Shown in pieces: positions 25,408 through 33,435 of a stretch of 42,395 nucleotides of DNA. The stretch lies in the NCBI GenBank assembly GCA_002711415.1, contig PARI01000029.1:1-42395 (forward strand), written 5' to 3'. The translations under genes and the position numbers were made by a program. The DNA is from Phycisphaerae bacterium. Lineage in GTDB: Bacteria; Planctomycetota; Phycisphaerae; Phycisphaerales; SM1A02. The stretch's first letter is position 1; each line of letters begins with the position of its first letter. The notes beneath the pieces are model-generated. The model searched no databases. It was not told where the DNA came from and worked only from the letters and a program-made list of their open reading frames with translations.

Positions 25408-27768
25408 GTGAACCCATCATGCAGCAACTTCAGGAGACGATCCCCCTGGTGCCCACGCATCAGCCTTCTTCTGGGCATCGCCCTGGCGAACACTGTCCAT
25501 CCAGCCATGACATCCGGTCAGGACTCCCCGGGGCGGATCCCGACTGCAAGGATCGATGACACGCATGTCGCCGCGGCAATCGATGCGCTCTCTGAAAGAC
25601 TCCTGGAACTGTCTGATGAACAAGGGAGCTGGGAACCACGACCTTGGCCTTCTGGCCAGTCCAGGCAGGATGGTGGCTACACGGCACTGGCGGTGCTGGC
25701 CCTGCGATCGGCCGGCTTGAGCCCACAGGATCCGAGGCTCAAGCCATCGATCAGCCTGCTTTCACAGATGGAACCTTCAGGCACCTATGCCAGGTCGATC
25801 AGGGCCATGGTCTGGTCCAGGATGCCTGAGAGTTCACGTCCACTGCTGGAAGAGGATGCACGGTGGCTGATCAAGGCATGGAGCCCACGTTCGGCAGGGT
25901 GGGACTACCGCAGCAATCCAACCTCCTCGCGTCGAGACAATTCCATCACCCAGATCGCCTTGCTGGCCCTCCATGCAGCTGCCGAGCGGGGAATCGAGGT
26001 CCCTCCACGAATCCTCGAGGCCGTCGAGGCCCGCTTCATGGCCATGCAACTGCGCAATGGTGCGTGGGACTACCAGGGCAAAGCCGATGCTCGCGGCTCG
26101 ATGACCGCGGCTGGCATCGCGACGCTCGCCCTGACTCGACAGCTGCTGCATGCCGAGGAAGCACTGAAACTCGACCGCTCACGGGAGCGTCCGATCGAGG
26201 AGGCGATTGAACATGGCCTGACATGGCTTGATCGACACTTCGTCGCTTCGGAGAACCCCGGGTACGGCAAGTACCTCTACTACTACCTGTGGACCGTCGA
26301 ACGAGCCGGGATGGCCACCGGCGTCCGATCACTCGGGGGGAAGGACTGGTTCCGGATGGGGACTGCCGAACTGCTGGAACGACTCCTGGATTTTGATCCG
26401 GCAACCGGGACATTCACGGTGCATGACAACGAGTTCGGCGATGGTCGTCGAACTGTGATCGGTACTCGACAGCTGTCCTTCGCACTCTTGTTTCTCTCCA
26501 AGGGACGCATCCCGATCGGGATCAACAAGCTCCGGTTCGATGGCCGCTGGAACAACAGGCCACTGGATGCGGCCAACACCGCCAAGTTCATCGGCGATTC
26601 AGGAGAGCGGCGTATCGCCTGGCAGGTTGTCGACATGAACGATCCTGTCCAGCAGTGGCTTGATGCCCCGATCCTCTACATCGCCACTGATCAGGAAACC
26701 GCCTGGGCCGACCCCACACGACTCGACAAGCTCGTGGAATACATGCATCGCGGCGGGCTGATCGTGGTCTCCGACCAGAGCCCGGGTCAACGACTCGGTC
26801 GGATTCTCCGGAAGAACCTGCCTGAACGGATTCCCTCCTCCAGTTGGAGGGCCGTCAAGAGGGATGATCCGATCCGGACGATCCTGTTTGATCTCCAGCG
26901 AAAGCGGGTCAATCTCGCCAGCCTGCACAACGGCGTGCGCGACATGCTCATTCTCGTGGACAACCATGACCTTGCAGGCTCACTCCAACTCCCCAGAAGG
27001 GCCAATCAGCACATGCTCCAGATGATGGCCAACATCTGGGCCGTCGCATCCGAACGCAACCAGGTCGGCCCGAGACTCAAGGCCAAGAACACACCAGTCG
27101 ATCCTCCCTCCCTCCCCAGGACGGTGACGATCCTGCGTCCCAGGCACGAGGACGCGTGGAACCCCGAGCCAGGCGCACAACTACTGCTGGCCGAGCACCT
27201 GGCCCGAACAGGCATCCGCCTGGAGACGATCGAGGTCTCGTTGGAACAGTTGCATGAACACCCGGGTTCCTTTGCATGGCTTTGCGGCGTAGATCCGATC
27301 CAGCTGGATGCCACACAGGTCCAGGCGATCCAGCAGTTCATCGGACAAGGAGGCAGCCTTCTGATCGAGACCGTTGGGGGCCGTGGAGAATTCGCCGCCT
27401 CGCTGGCTGAACAACTGTGCCGCGAATCGCATGCCGAGGAGGTCCCCCTCCACGATCACGCCGTGATCGCCGGCAACGACCAGATGGAGCCTTTCGGAAA
27501 GGCCTGGTACCGACAACCGATCCTTGATCGGTTCGGGGCTGGGCTGGATTCGCCGAGATTGTCCGGAATACGCATAGACGGTTCCACGCGAATCTTCATC
27601 AGCCGCGAGGACCTGTCCCACGCCCTGCTTGGAACACCACGCTGGAACATCCATGGATACCGGGATGAAACAGCCTATCGACTCCTTGATCGACTGCTGG
27701 CGATCCATGCTCAGGACACTCGGCCTGACCCCGAGGCCACCACACCTGGCGGCCGGACGCCGGGGTGA
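25408..27768 (+). CDS. DUF4159 protein with toroid-like helical N-terminal half
   Basis: This exported protein has 786 residues. A signal-like segment (RISLLLGIALANTVHPAMTS) comes first. Residues of about 50-380 form alpha-alpha repeats like the terpenoid cyclase/prenyltransferase toroid: QDGGYTALAVLALRSAG, NSITQIALLALHAAAERGI, NGAWDYQG, GSMTAAGIATLALTR, TRQLSFALLFLSKGRIP. The DUF4159 part follows (KLRFDGRWNNRPLDAANTAK, APILYIATDQE), with a second Rossmann-like region (VTILRPRHEDAWNPEPGAQ, GSLLIETVGGRGEF). The DxDD catalytic motif of squalene-hopene cyclases is not visible, so I do not call a cyclase. The start is a GTG with AGGA eight bases upstream. Function is unknown; the family is frequent in planctomycetes. 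Confidence 0.8.
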   Translation: MNPSCSNFRRRSPWCPRISLLLGIALANTVHPAMTSGQDSPGRIPTARIDDTHVAAAIDALSERLLELSDEQGSWEPRPWPSGQSRQDGGYTALAVLALRSAGLSPQDPRLKPSISLLSQMEPSGTYARSIRAMVWSRMPESSRPLLEEDARWLIKAWSPRSAGWDYRSNPTSSRRDNSITQIALLALHAAAERGIEVPPRILEAVEARFMAMQLRNGAWDYQGKADARGSMTAAGIATLALTRQLLHAEEALKLDRSRERPIEEAIEHGLTWLDRHFVASENPGYGKYLYYYLWTVERAGMATGVRSLGGKDWFRMGTAELLERLLDFDPATGTFTVHDNEFGDGRRTVIGTRQLSFALLFLSKGRIPIGINKLRFDGRWNNRPLDAANTAKFIGDSGERRIAWQVVDMNDPVQQWLDAPILYIATDQETAWADPTRLDKLVEYMHRGGLIVVSDQSPGQRLGRILRKNLPERIPSSSWRAVKRDDPIRTILFDLQRKRVNLASLHNGVRDMLILVDNHDLAGSLQLPRRANQHMLQMMANIWAVASERNQVGPRLKAKNTPVDPPSLPRTVTILRPRHEDAWNPEPGAQLLLAEHLARTGIRLETIEVSLEQLHEHPGSFAWLCGVDPIQLDATQVQAIQQFIGQGGSLLIETVGGRGEFAASLAEQLCRESHAEEVPLHDHAVIAGNDQMEPFGKAWYRQPILDRFGAGLDSPRLSGIRIDGSTRIFISREDLSHALLGTPRWNIHGYRDETAYRLLDRLLAIHAQDTRPDPEATTPGGRTPG

Positions 27769-28159
27769 ATCGATCGCCTGCCTCTATCTTCAACTGAGGG
27801 GATACAGGATCCTGGGACGCAACATCCGACTTCGGACAGGCGAGATCGACATCCTGGCGATGGATCGGTCCGACAGTTGCCTGGTGATCGTGGAGGTCAA
27901 GACGACCAGCGGAGGACGCGAACCACTCGATCGACTGGGCACACGCCAGCTTCGCAGGCTTCACCGCAGTGCGGCCCTGATCCGGGGACGCCATTGGCCT
28001 ACGAACAACGCAAGGGTCGACTGCATCGGGATATGCCTGGGATGGCCGGGCTCGTGGCGATTGAAGCACCTGATCGCCGTGACCGATCGACTCAACGCCA
28101 ATAGCGTTCGAGGGCGACGTCCACGAGGCGCTGCTTCATCTGCTCGATGTCCTCCGTGA
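27707..28159 (+). CDS. YraN/UPF0102-family nuclease-like protein
   Basis: The product of about 150 residues has the full UPF0102 signature: AAGRRGESIACLYLQLRGY, ILGRNIRLRTGEIDILAMD, LVIVEVKT, and RVDCIGICL. The GEID and EVK residues form the restriction-endonuclease-like metal site. Its cellular role is not established. I take ATG at 27707, which gives a typical short N-terminus; ATG at 27665 is also open. Both lie inside the end of the DUF4159 gene in another frame. The 3' end overlaps the convergent parvulin-like gene by 68 bases, the largest overlap in the window. That overlap encodes a basic tail (VRGRRPRGAASS) that the family does not need. Confidence 0.82.
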   Translation: MLRTLGLTPRPPHLAAGRRGESIACLYLQLRGYRILGRNIRLRTGEIDILAMDRSDSCLVIVEVKTTSGGREPLDRLGTRQLRRLHRSAALIRGRHWPTNNARVDCIGICLGWPGSWRLKHLIAVTDRLNANSVRGRRPRGAASSARCPP

Positions 28160-29399
28160 CCCATTGGCTCCGAAGGCTCTCGATGTACCGAACTCGCTCA
28201 CGCGCCTTGCGGATCTCCTTCAGTCTTCCCCTGATCGACAACTGGACGTTCGGGTCGAAGATGCCGAAGGTCTTGGGCTCGACGATCTCGAGGATCGCGA
28301 ACCACGTGGTGCCACTACGATCCTGTACGGGCTCGCTCGCCTGGTCGATATCGAGGCCGACCAGCTTCGACTTGATTGGGTCGGCCAGTTGGATCGACTC
28401 GATGCCGGCAGCTTCCACCTGGAACTCCATCCACATGCCACCATCGGCCATTTCGAGCTTCTCGGCGACCTGGCTGAAACTCCAGCCGTCCTGGAAGTAC
28501 CCGACAACCATCTCCAGTTGCTCCGGCTGGCTGTTCCTGATCCTGATTCGTCCCAGCTTCACGACAGACGGCGGATTGAAGAATTCAAACTCCTTTTCGT
28601 ACTCGCGGAGCACATCCCTCCACGAAACGATCGACCGGGGCTCGACACGCCTGTTCAGGAGGGTCTGACCAAGGGCCAGGTTCTTCTGGCTGTCGATGAA
28701 CTCGCCCATTGAAACCCCGAACTGGTCCTGGATGCTCTGCTGGGCGCTGGCGGAGGAACCGCCCCTGGTGGCGATCTCGGATTCGCGAAGATTCTGCAAC
28801 CAGGCGAAAAGCCCCTGCTTCTGCTGGGACGTCAGGAGCGATTCTGCTTCGGCGATGATCAGTTCCGAATCAACCCAGTCATCGAAGAGCGTCTCGACAC
28901 GCTGGACGAACATCGTCCGCCCCTGCTCCCTGGACGGCATCCGGGCGAACTCGATCAGTCGTGCCTCGATTGGAAGCAGGAACTCGTCCGCGAAGATCGG
29001 ACGCCCGTTGACCTGGCCGATCAGACTGTCGACGGTCCACATCTGTCCGGGCAGCAGTTCCGGCTGGTACTGTGGCTGATCGATGTCCACGACCTCCAGC
29101 TCCCCGGACTGGCCAGGAGCCATGACCCGATCCTCGGTGACCTTGATCGTTCGATCACCGACCTCGACCTCTTCCTCGAGTCGTTCCAGGCCACCCGGTG
29201 CATAGATGCTCTGGGGCACTTGGACGACGTGCACCTTCTCAGCCGATGCCGGGTCGGAGAAGTCCTCCACGCTGACCGATCGCTTCTCTGAGGCGGTTTC
29301 AAAGCGGCTTCCAGTGCAGGAACACAACAGGAAGAGGACCGCGAGGCAAGCCAGGCTCGTATTCGACCTGGATCCGAGGGCATGTTCGACCGAGAGCAA
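28092..29399 (-). CDS. Parvulin/SurA-like lipoprotein
   Basis: The 435-residue product starts at a TTG five bases after AGGAGG. The lipoprotein signal is LACLAVLFLLCSC, with a lipobox ending in Cys. A disordered acidic region follows. Then comes a SurA_N-like helical part (SLIGQVNGRPIFADEFLLP, VDSELIIAEAESLL) and a parvulin-like C-terminal region (VKLGRIRIRNS, LADPIKSKLVGLD, TTWFAILEIVEPKTFGIFD). Such proteins act as periplasmic chaperones or peptidyl-prolyl isomerases for outer-membrane proteins. The catalytic parvulin signature is weak, so a chaperone role is more likely than isomerase activity. The last 68 bases overlap the yraN-like gene on the other strand. The ATG 16 bases downstream is out of frame, which supports the TTG start. 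Confidence 0.72.
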   Translation of the reverse strand: MLSVEHALGSRSNTSLACLAVLFLLCSCTGSRFETASEKRSVSVEDFSDPASAEKVHVVQVPQSIYAPGGLERLEEEVEVGDRTIKVTEDRVMAPGQSGELEVVDIDQPQYQPELLPGQMWTVDSLIGQVNGRPIFADEFLLPIEARLIEFARMPSREQGRTMFVQRVETLFDDWVDSELIIAEAESLLTSQQKQGLFAWLQNLRESEIATRGGSSASAQQSIQDQFGVSMGEFIDSQKNLALGQTLLNRRVEPRSIVSWRDVLREYEKEFEFFNPPSVVKLGRIRIRNSQPEQLEMVVGYFQDGWSFSQVAEKLEMADGGMWMEFQVEAAGIESIQLADPIKSKLVGLDIDQASEPVQDRSGTTWFAILEIVEPKTFGIFDPNVQLSIRGRLKEIRKARERVRYIESLRSQWVTEDIEQMKQRLVDVALERYWR

Positions 29400-29468
29400 G
29401 TGAACCTCCTGTTCAATCTGTTCCTGGAAGACCTGCAGTCACGACATGATCGTACACGGTTTCCCTAC

Positions 29469-29474
29469 TATAAT
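29469..29474 (+). promoter_or_regulatory. Consensus -10 box TATAAT of the DUF1844 gene
   Basis: A perfect TATAAT lies 36 bases before the GTG start of the DUF1844 gene, in the gap that diverges from the parvulin-like gene. The -35 region is unclear. Confidence 0.5.
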
Positions 29475-29504
29475 CACAAGACACCCGAACCAGGAGCCCA
29501 GACC

Positions 29505-29957
29505 GTGAGCCAGGATGAAAACACCCCAGCGGACGCCCCGAAGATCCACGTCGATTCGGACTGGAAGGAGGAGGCACAGGCGGAGAAGGAGCGGCTTGCC
29601 CAGAAGGAACAGGAGCGAGCCGAGAATTCGGAACCCAAGCCAGGCGAACTCCCCCCGGCGAACTTCAAATCACTCATGGGCGTCCTGGCCTCACAGGCAC
29701 TGATGGGCCTGGGGATGTACGGCGACAAGGAGACGGGCAAGGCGATCGTCGACCTGCCGGGTTCCAAGTTCGCGATCGACCTGCTTGGCGTCCTTCAGGA
29801 GAAGTGCAAGGGCAATCTCGAGGAGGATGAGTCCAAGGAACTGGACCAGGTACTGACGGAACTGAGATCCCGCTTCGTGCAGATTGCCCAGGCCGTCGCG
29901 ACTCAGGGAACCGAAGACGCACCCGCTCCCGATCCGACCATCCACCCCGGCGGATGA
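29505..29957 (+). CDS. DUF1844 family protein
   Basis: The 150-residue protein has a highly charged N-terminal half (KEEAQAEKERLAQKEQERAE) and a C-terminal DUF1844 domain: NFKSLMGVLASQALMGLGMY, followed by LPGSKFAIDLLGVLQEKCKG and a final helix with LDQVLTELRSRFVQIAQ. The family has no known function. The start is a GTG eight bases after AGGAG. A perfect TATAAT stands upstream, so it has its own promoter. sdhC follows 72 bases downstream on the same strand. No signal peptide or membrane segment is visible, so it should be cytoplasmic. Confidence 0.85.
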   Translation: MSQDENTPADAPKIHVDSDWKEEAQAEKERLAQKEQERAENSEPKPGELPPANFKSLMGVLASQALMGLGMYGDKETGKAIVDLPGSKFAIDLLGVLQEKCKGNLEEDESKELDQVLTELRSRFVQIAQAVATQGTEDAPAPDPTIHPGG

Positions 29958-30029
29958 CCGACAGATCCATGAACCAATCGCATCATGGATCCAGAACTCG
30001 CATGCATTTGATTCGAGGATACGCCCTTC

Positions 30030-30848
30030 ATGGCACGCCAGGACATTCCACTTGAACAGGTTTCGGTCGGCGTCACCGCTCGCAAGGACAACTGGTGGAT
30101 CAAGCCGTTGCTGGTGTTCCTCGGGTTCTCGACCTTCATCGTGTACTCGACGTGGGCCGCGTTCCAGAATGCGGACTACTTCTTCAACGGCAACGGAGCG
30201 CAGTACCTCTCCCCCTTCTACTCACCACTGCTGTACGGGCAGGCTGATGCCCACCCGGTTTTCGGAACCGAGCACCCGGCCTGGTGGCCGGGCTGGCTGC
30301 CCTTCTCCCCCGCCCTGCTGATCCTCTGGGCACCTGGCGGCTTCCGGTTCACCTGCTACTACTATCGCGGGGCCTACTACAAGTCGTTCTGGCTGGATCC
30401 GCCTGCCTGTGCCGTGGGCGAGCCAAGAAAGGGGTATCGCGGCGAGCAGAAGCTGCCACTGATCCTGCAGAACATCCACAGGTACTTCCTGTACGTGGCG
30501 CTGCTATTCATCGTGATTCTCACGTATGACGCGGTCATCAGCTTCATATTCGTCAATCCCGATGGAACCAAGTCGTTCGGCATCGGGATCGGCTCGTTCG
30601 TGATCACCATCAACGTCATACTCCTGTCTGGATACACGTTGGGATGCCACAGCTTCAGGCACATGGTCGGAGGGAAGCTGGACTGCTTCAGCAAGAACCC
30701 GGTGCGGGCCAAGTCATGGGAATGCGTGACCTGCCTGAATTCAAAGCACATGACATGGGCATGGTTCAGCCTCTTCTGGGTCGGCTTCACAGACCTGTAC
30801 GTACGCCTGTGTGCCGCTGGAATCTGGACCGACTGGAGGATCCTCTGA
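30030..30848 (+). CDS. Succinate dehydrogenase membrane anchor (Sdh1-like)
   Basis: The 272-residue membrane protein has about five hydrophobic segments (LLVFLGFSTFIVYSTWAAF, FSPALLILWAPGGF, YVALLFIVILTYDAVISFIF, GSFVITINVILLSGYTLG, WAWFSLFWVGFTDLYVRL). Histidines near or between helices (NIHRYFLYV, CHSFRHMVGG, KHMTWAW) could be heme ligands. It directly precedes sdhA with two bases between stop and start. The size and the single long anchor resemble Sdh1 of mycobacteria rather than the small SdhC/SdhD pair of E. coli. The cysteines in WECVTCLN are unusual for an anchor. GAGGA lies about ten bases before the ATG. Confidence 0.75.
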   Translation: MARQDIPLEQVSVGVTARKDNWWIKPLLVFLGFSTFIVYSTWAAFQNADYFFNGNGAQYLSPFYSPLLYGQADAHPVFGTEHPAWWPGWLPFSPALLILWAPGGFRFTCYYYRGAYYKSFWLDPPACAVGEPRKGYRGEQKLPLILQNIHRYFLYVALLFIVILTYDAVISFIFVNPDGTKSFGIGIGSFVITINVILLSGYTLGCHSFRHMVGGKLDCFSKNPVRAKSWECVTCLNSKHMTWAWFSLFWVGFTDLYVRLCAAGIWTDWRIL

Positions 30849-30850
30849 GC

Positions 30851-32668
30851 ATGACCGCCTGGGCCGAACATGAATACGACGTCCTGATCATCGGCGCCGG
30901 CGGCGCCGGACTTCGTGCCGCGATCGAGGCCTCCTCGACGGGTGCACGGGTCGGCGTTGTCTGCAAGTCACTGCTCGGCAAGGCTCACACCGTGATGGCC
31001 GAAGGCGGCATGGCCGCAGCGATGGCCAATGTCGATGATCGCGACGGGTGGACCACCCACTTCGCCGACACGATGCGTGGTGGCCAGTACCTCAACAACT
31101 GGCGAATGGCGGAACTCCATGCCAAGGAAGCACCGGACCGGGTCAACGAACTGGAGGCATGGGGCGCCGTGATGGACCGCACGCCCGACGGGCGGATCAA
31201 CCAGCGGAACTTCGGCGGGCATCGCTATCCCAGGCTCGCCCACGTCGGCGATCGAACGGGACTCGAGATGATCCGAACCCTCCAGGACCACGGAATCCAC
31301 CAGGGCTTCGAAGTCCACATGGAGGTTACCGTGACCGACCTGGTCAAGGACGGCTCACGCATCGCCGGCGCATTCGCCTACGAGCGTGAACATGGTCGAT
31401 TTGTCTTCTTCAAGGCTCGGGCAATCGTCCTTGCAACCGGCGGTCTTGGCCGCTGCTATCGCATCACCAGCAACAGCTGGGAGGGCACTGGAGACGGCCA
31501 CTCCCTGGCCTACCACGCCGGAGCTCAGATGCGAGACATGGAGTTCCTCCAGTTCCATCCAACTGGAATGGTCTGGCCACCGAGCGTCCGTGGCATCCTC
31601 GTCACCGAGGGTGTTCGTGGCGAAGGAGGCATCCTCAAGGACAAGGATGGCCGCCGATTCATGTTCGATGACATCCCCGATGCCTATGCACACCAGACCG
31701 CCGACAACGAGGAGGAGGGCTGGCGCTACATCCGTGGCGACAAGGAGGCCCGGCGCCCTCCTGAACTGCTGACCCGTGACCACGTCGCCAGGTGCATCAA
31801 CCGGCAGATCAAGTCGAACATGGGCAGTCCCAACGGGGGCGTGTACCTGGACATCGCGTGGATCAAGGAACACATCACTGATCATACCGGGCATATCAAG
31901 AAGAAACTCCCAAGCATGTACCACCAGTTCAAGGAGCTGGCTGGTGTCGACATCACAGAAGAGCCGATGGAGGTTGGCCCGACGGTCCACTACGCCATGG
32001 GTGGAATCCTCGTTGATCCAGAGACCCAGATGACGACCGTCGACGGCCTCTTCGCCGCAGGCGAGTGCGCTGCTGGACTTCATGGGGCCAACAGGCTCGG
32101 CGGGAACTCCCTGTCCGACCTGATCGTCTTCGGCAAACGAGCCGGCGAGTATGCCGCCAAGTACGCCGTTGAACACGGCGATGTCCACCCGGACATGGCG
32201 GCGGTCGAGCGTGCCAGGCTGGAAGCCGAGATGCCTTTTGATCACCCGGATGGAGAGAACGCCTTCTCGATCCAGAATGACCTGCAGTCGCTGATGCAGG
32301 ACAACGTCGGCATCGTGCGAACCGAATCCGAGATGCAGCAGGCCATTACCGGCATCGACTCGCTGAAGCAGCGAATGGAGTCATGCGGAACCGGCGGCAA
32401 CAGGGATTACAACCCAGGATGGCACACTGCTCTGGACCTCAAGCCGCTGCTGACCATCAGCGAGATGATCGCCCGTTCTGCCGAGTCCCGGAAGGAGAGC
32501 CGCGGCGCCCATCACCGGGAGGACTACCCCGACAAGGATGAGCAGGAAGGCCGCTTGATCACGATCATCGAGAAGGCCGATGATGGCGGCATGTCGCTTA
32601 CGAAGCAGGAACTGCCCCCGATTCGCGAGGATCTCGTGGCGATCATCGAGGAGAACCAGAAGAAATGA
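30851..32668 (+). CDS. sdhA: Succinate dehydrogenase/fumarate reductase flavoprotein subunit
   Basis: SdhA oxidises succinate to fumarate with covalently bound FAD. The 605-residue product has the FAD site VLIIGAGGAGLRAAIEA, SLLGKAHTVMAEGGMAAAM (where a conserved His would carry the FAD), HVGDRTGLEMIRTLQDHG, and the active-site stretch FLQFHPTGMVWP with EGVRGEGGIL. VHYAMGGILVD, GLFAAGECAAGLHGANRLGG and NSLSDLIVFGKRAG follow. The C-terminal helical domain is intact. The start at 30851 comes two bases after the anchor stop, and the stop overlaps sdhB (ATGA). The complex feeds electrons to quinone and belongs to the citrate cycle. Upstream in-frame sequence to 30644 is a shadow of the anchor gene. 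Confidence 0.95.
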   Translation: MTAWAEHEYDVLIIGAGGAGLRAAIEASSTGARVGVVCKSLLGKAHTVMAEGGMAAAMANVDDRDGWTTHFADTMRGGQYLNNWRMAELHAKEAPDRVNELEAWGAVMDRTPDGRINQRNFGGHRYPRLAHVGDRTGLEMIRTLQDHGIHQGFEVHMEVTVTDLVKDGSRIAGAFAYEREHGRFVFFKARAIVLATGGLGRCYRITSNSWEGTGDGHSLAYHAGAQMRDMEFLQFHPTGMVWPPSVRGILVTEGVRGEGGILKDKDGRRFMFDDIPDAYAHQTADNEEEGWRYIRGDKEARRPPELLTRDHVARCINRQIKSNMGSPNGGVYLDIAWIKEHITDHTGHIKKKLPSMYHQFKELAGVDITEEPMEVGPTVHYAMGGILVDPETQMTTVDGLFAAGECAAGLHGANRLGGNSLSDLIVFGKRAGEYAAKYAVEHGDVHPDMAAVERARLEAEMPFDHPDGENAFSIQNDLQSLMQDNVGIVRTESEMQQAITGIDSLKQRMESCGTGGNRDYNPGWHTALDLKPLLTISEMIARSAESRKESRGAHHREDYPDKDEQEGRLITIIEKADDGGMSLTKQELPPIREDLVAIIEENQKK

Positions 32669-33435
32669 GCACGGTGACCCTCAGGATCTGGAGAGGAACC
32701 GAGGACGAAGGTTCGTTTGAGGAGTACTCCATCGAAAGGAACCCCGGCATGGTGGTTCTCGATGCGGTCCACAAGGTTCAGGCCGAGCAGGCACCTGACC
32801 TCGCCTGTCGATGGAACTGCAAGGCCGGCAAGTGCGGGTCATGTTCCGCGGAGATCAACGGCATGCCAAAGCTGATGTGCATGACACGCCTGGATGATCT
32901 TCCAGAGGACAAGCCAATCATGGTCCAGCCACTGAAGACATTCAGGACCATCAAGGACCTGGTCACCGACGTCTCCTGGAACTATGCCGTCAAGAAGAAG
33001 ATCAAGCCGTTCAAGCCGAGAAAACCGGATGCGCCTGATGGCACATGGCGCATGAAGCAGGTTGATGTCGAACGCGTCCAGGAGTTCCGAAAGTGCATCG
33101 AGTGCTTCCTTTGCCAGGATGTGTGCCACGTGCTTCGCGACCACGAGAAGTACGACGAGTTCATCGGCCCGAGATTCCTCATCTACACTGCTGGCCTCGA
33201 GATGAACCCACTGGACACCGAGGATCGCATCTCGGATCTGAAGAAGCGTGACGGCATCGGCTACTGCAACATCACCAAGTGCTGCACGGTCGTCTGCCCG
33301 GAACACATCAAGATCACGGACAACGGAATCATCCCGATGAAGGAACGAGTCGTCGACGAGTTCTATGACCCTCTCACGAGGCTCTTCAGGATCTTCAAGC
33401 CGTCCAAGAAGTCCAAGGCCGAGGAATCATCCTGA
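32665..33435 (+). CDS. sdhB: Succinate dehydrogenase iron-sulfur subunit
   Basis: SdhB passes electrons from the flavin to the membrane anchor. The 256-residue product has the plant-ferredoxin-type [2Fe-2S] cysteines in NCKAGKCGSCSAEING and the fourth in KLMCMT. The second domain has CIECFLCQDVCHV and CNITKCCTVVCPEHI, which hold the [4Fe-4S] and [3Fe-4S] clusters. The ATG overlaps the sdhA stop by four bases. The C-terminus overlaps the convergent GT-C-like gene by nine bases. The order sdhC-A-B with one long anchor matches the Sdh1-type operon. Confidence 0.94.
   Translation: MSTVTLRIWRGTEDEGSFEEYSIERNPGMVVLDAVHKVQAEQAPDLACRWNCKAGKCGSCSAEINGMPKLMCMTRLDDLPEDKPIMVQPLKTFRTIKDLVTDVSWNYAVKKKIKPFKPRKPDAPDGTWRMKQVDVERVQEFRKCIECFLCQDVCHVLRDHEKYDEFIGPRFLIYTAGLEMNPLDTEDRISDLKKRDGIGYCNITKCCTVVCPEHIKITDNGIIPMKERVVDEFYDPLTRLFRIFKPSKKSKAEESS

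Noticed and set aside
31355..32245. A minus-strand frame of 296 residues inside sdhA
   Set aside because: It is antisense to conserved SdhA motifs and shows no domain of its own.
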